The notes beneath the pieces were generated by a model that was not told the DNA's origin, did not search any database, and saw only the letters and a list, made by a program, of their open reading frames with translations. Below, one piece after another: positions 63,214 to 64,000 of a DNA stretch of 64,000 bases (positions are counted from its first letter, which is position 1; each line of letters opens with the position of its first letter). Source of the DNA: Hippasteria phrygiana. Taxonomy: Eukaryota > Echinodermata > Asteroidea > Valvatida > Goniasteridae. Location of the stretch: contig JAZGUH010000555.1 in NCBI GenBank assembly GCA_037893225.1, forward strand, positions 682,001-746,000. Reading direction: 5' to 3'. A program made the position numbers and the translations under genes.

Positions 63214-64000
63214 CTGAACATGAGAACATAAATTGCCAAAACAATTAGGAACTATTATCGAGTTGGATCTGGCACAAATCTCAGTAAATGAAAAACCGAG
63301 AAAATTTGACAACCAACCAAATCGTCACCAACACCACGAAATGACACTCTCTAGCGCGTGAGTGCTCGCACGCGCGCGTATTTTACAGAACCGAGTAATT
63401 TTCGTTTTCACGAACTGACACCCAAGTATAGCAGCGCGCACTAACCACATTTTCACGAACTGAAACCATTCTAAATTTCACAAGGTTAGAGGTTTTCAGT
63501 TCAATGTTTCTGTCACCCCACAAGTATACAGATGGAGTAGATTCTTGGAATGGTATTTCCGCTACATGCTTGCGTGTCAATTTGTAAAAACAAGAATTCT
63601 TCTCTAGCGAGTCAGTGCCCGATGTGCGCGCGCACACCTGGGTGTCAGTTCGTGAAACTGAAAATTACTCAGTACGCGGTTTCACAAACTGACACCCAGG
63701 TGCGCGCGAGTGTCAGTTCGTGAAAACGTTGACGAAATGAGTCTTTTGAGATATTTATATTTGAAGACATTCGTCGATGTTGTAAACCTTACAACCACTT
63801 TTGAAACTCTTACGGGCCCTTACATTCTAATTTTTTTTTTAGATCTTTGAGTATTTCTTAGGATTGCCGTGATTGCAATGTTCAGGCCAGGATAAAAAAG
63901 GAAGCATGTACAAGACTACTGCTTGTTGATCACACCCCATGGCGTCAACATTCCCATAGTTAAATTTTTCTCGGCAGCCTCTATATATCTTGACATTGTC
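63214..64000 (-). other. Intron of the CNC bZIP gene with inverted GTGTCAGTTCGTGAAA repeats
   Basis: GTGTCAGTTCGTGAAA and its inverse TTTCACGAACTGACAC occur at least five times between 63400 and 63730. CGCGTA...CCGAGTAATTTTC (63376-63405) pairs with GAAAATTACTCAGTACGCG (about 63660-63678), and ACACCTGGGTGTCAGTT with AACTGACACCCAGGTG. Nothing here looks like an exon. Confidence 0.5.

Noticed and set aside
1..64000. CRISPR arrays, operons or bacterial features
   Set aside because: Spliced genes, SINEs, LINEs and MITEs show this is animal DNA. The tandem arrays have no unique spacers of constant length.

Overview
This is animal genomic DNA from a repeat-rich, intron-rich invertebrate genome. 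Two host protein-coding genes can be supported. On the + strand, eight exons between 8255 and 51121 make a complete NEMP1-type nuclear envelope integral membrane protein. All seven intron phases agree, and the joined frame is 1290 nt, or 429 residues plus stop. On the - strand, at the right edge, 62552-63213 is the last coding exon of a cap'n'collar bZIP transcription factor (NFE2/NRF family). The two genes converge tail to tail. From memory, human NEMP1 and NFE2 lie on 12q13 and NEMP2 and NFE2L2 lie on 2q31-32, both near HOX clusters. The pairing here therefore looks like an old linkage that predates the vertebrate genome duplications, and it suggests an invertebrate deuterostome such as a lancelet, hemichordate or echinoderm. 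I cannot name the species.

Almost everything else is mobile DNA or its remains. From 2.1 to 8.1 kb, upstream of NEMP1, are elements with long inverted repeats, including one whose arms are themselves a minisatellite and a ~4 kb composite. NEMP1 intron 1 (8.3-18.7 kb) holds inverted-repeat elements, a ~0.6 kb tandem array full of TGACGTCA motifs, a ~170 bp tandem array, an element with a SAP-like ORF fragment, tRNA-derived SINEs and two minisatellite-filled elements with telomere-like ends. Intron 2 (18.8-26.9 kb) holds paired inverted tRNA-like elements, a Penelope tail, a Tigger-like MITE, a dead mariner, a 0.6 kb foldback and a 345 bp ACATGT array. Introns 3-5 (27.1-38.3 kb) hold hAT MITEs, an expanded CCGCCATC minisatellite and a broken RTE-like LINE. 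Introns 6-7 (38.7-51.0 kb) hold more hAT MITEs, ~210 bp dispersed repeats and a decayed Penelope-like element with RT and GIY-YIG remnants. The NEMP1 3' UTR carries a ~430 bp foldback. Between the genes (52.6-60.5 kb) lie a hAT MITE with a perfect 8 bp target duplication, a 1.1 kb inverted-repeat element and a CR1/L2-like LINE. The LINE is split by a ~2 kb insertion.

The most unusual pattern is a family of at least eleven short elements with inverted ends resembling telomere repeat, TTAACCCTAAC...GTTAGGGTTAA. One has a paralogous empty site in this window. Comparing two others shows a microsatellite born inside the element. I read them as TTAA-targeting (piggyBac- or Kolobok-like) MITEs that repeatedly nucleate tandem arrays. 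A second family, with CAG.G.TGTA..CGAGTC-like ends and 8 bp target duplications, is hAT-like and shows the same tendency.
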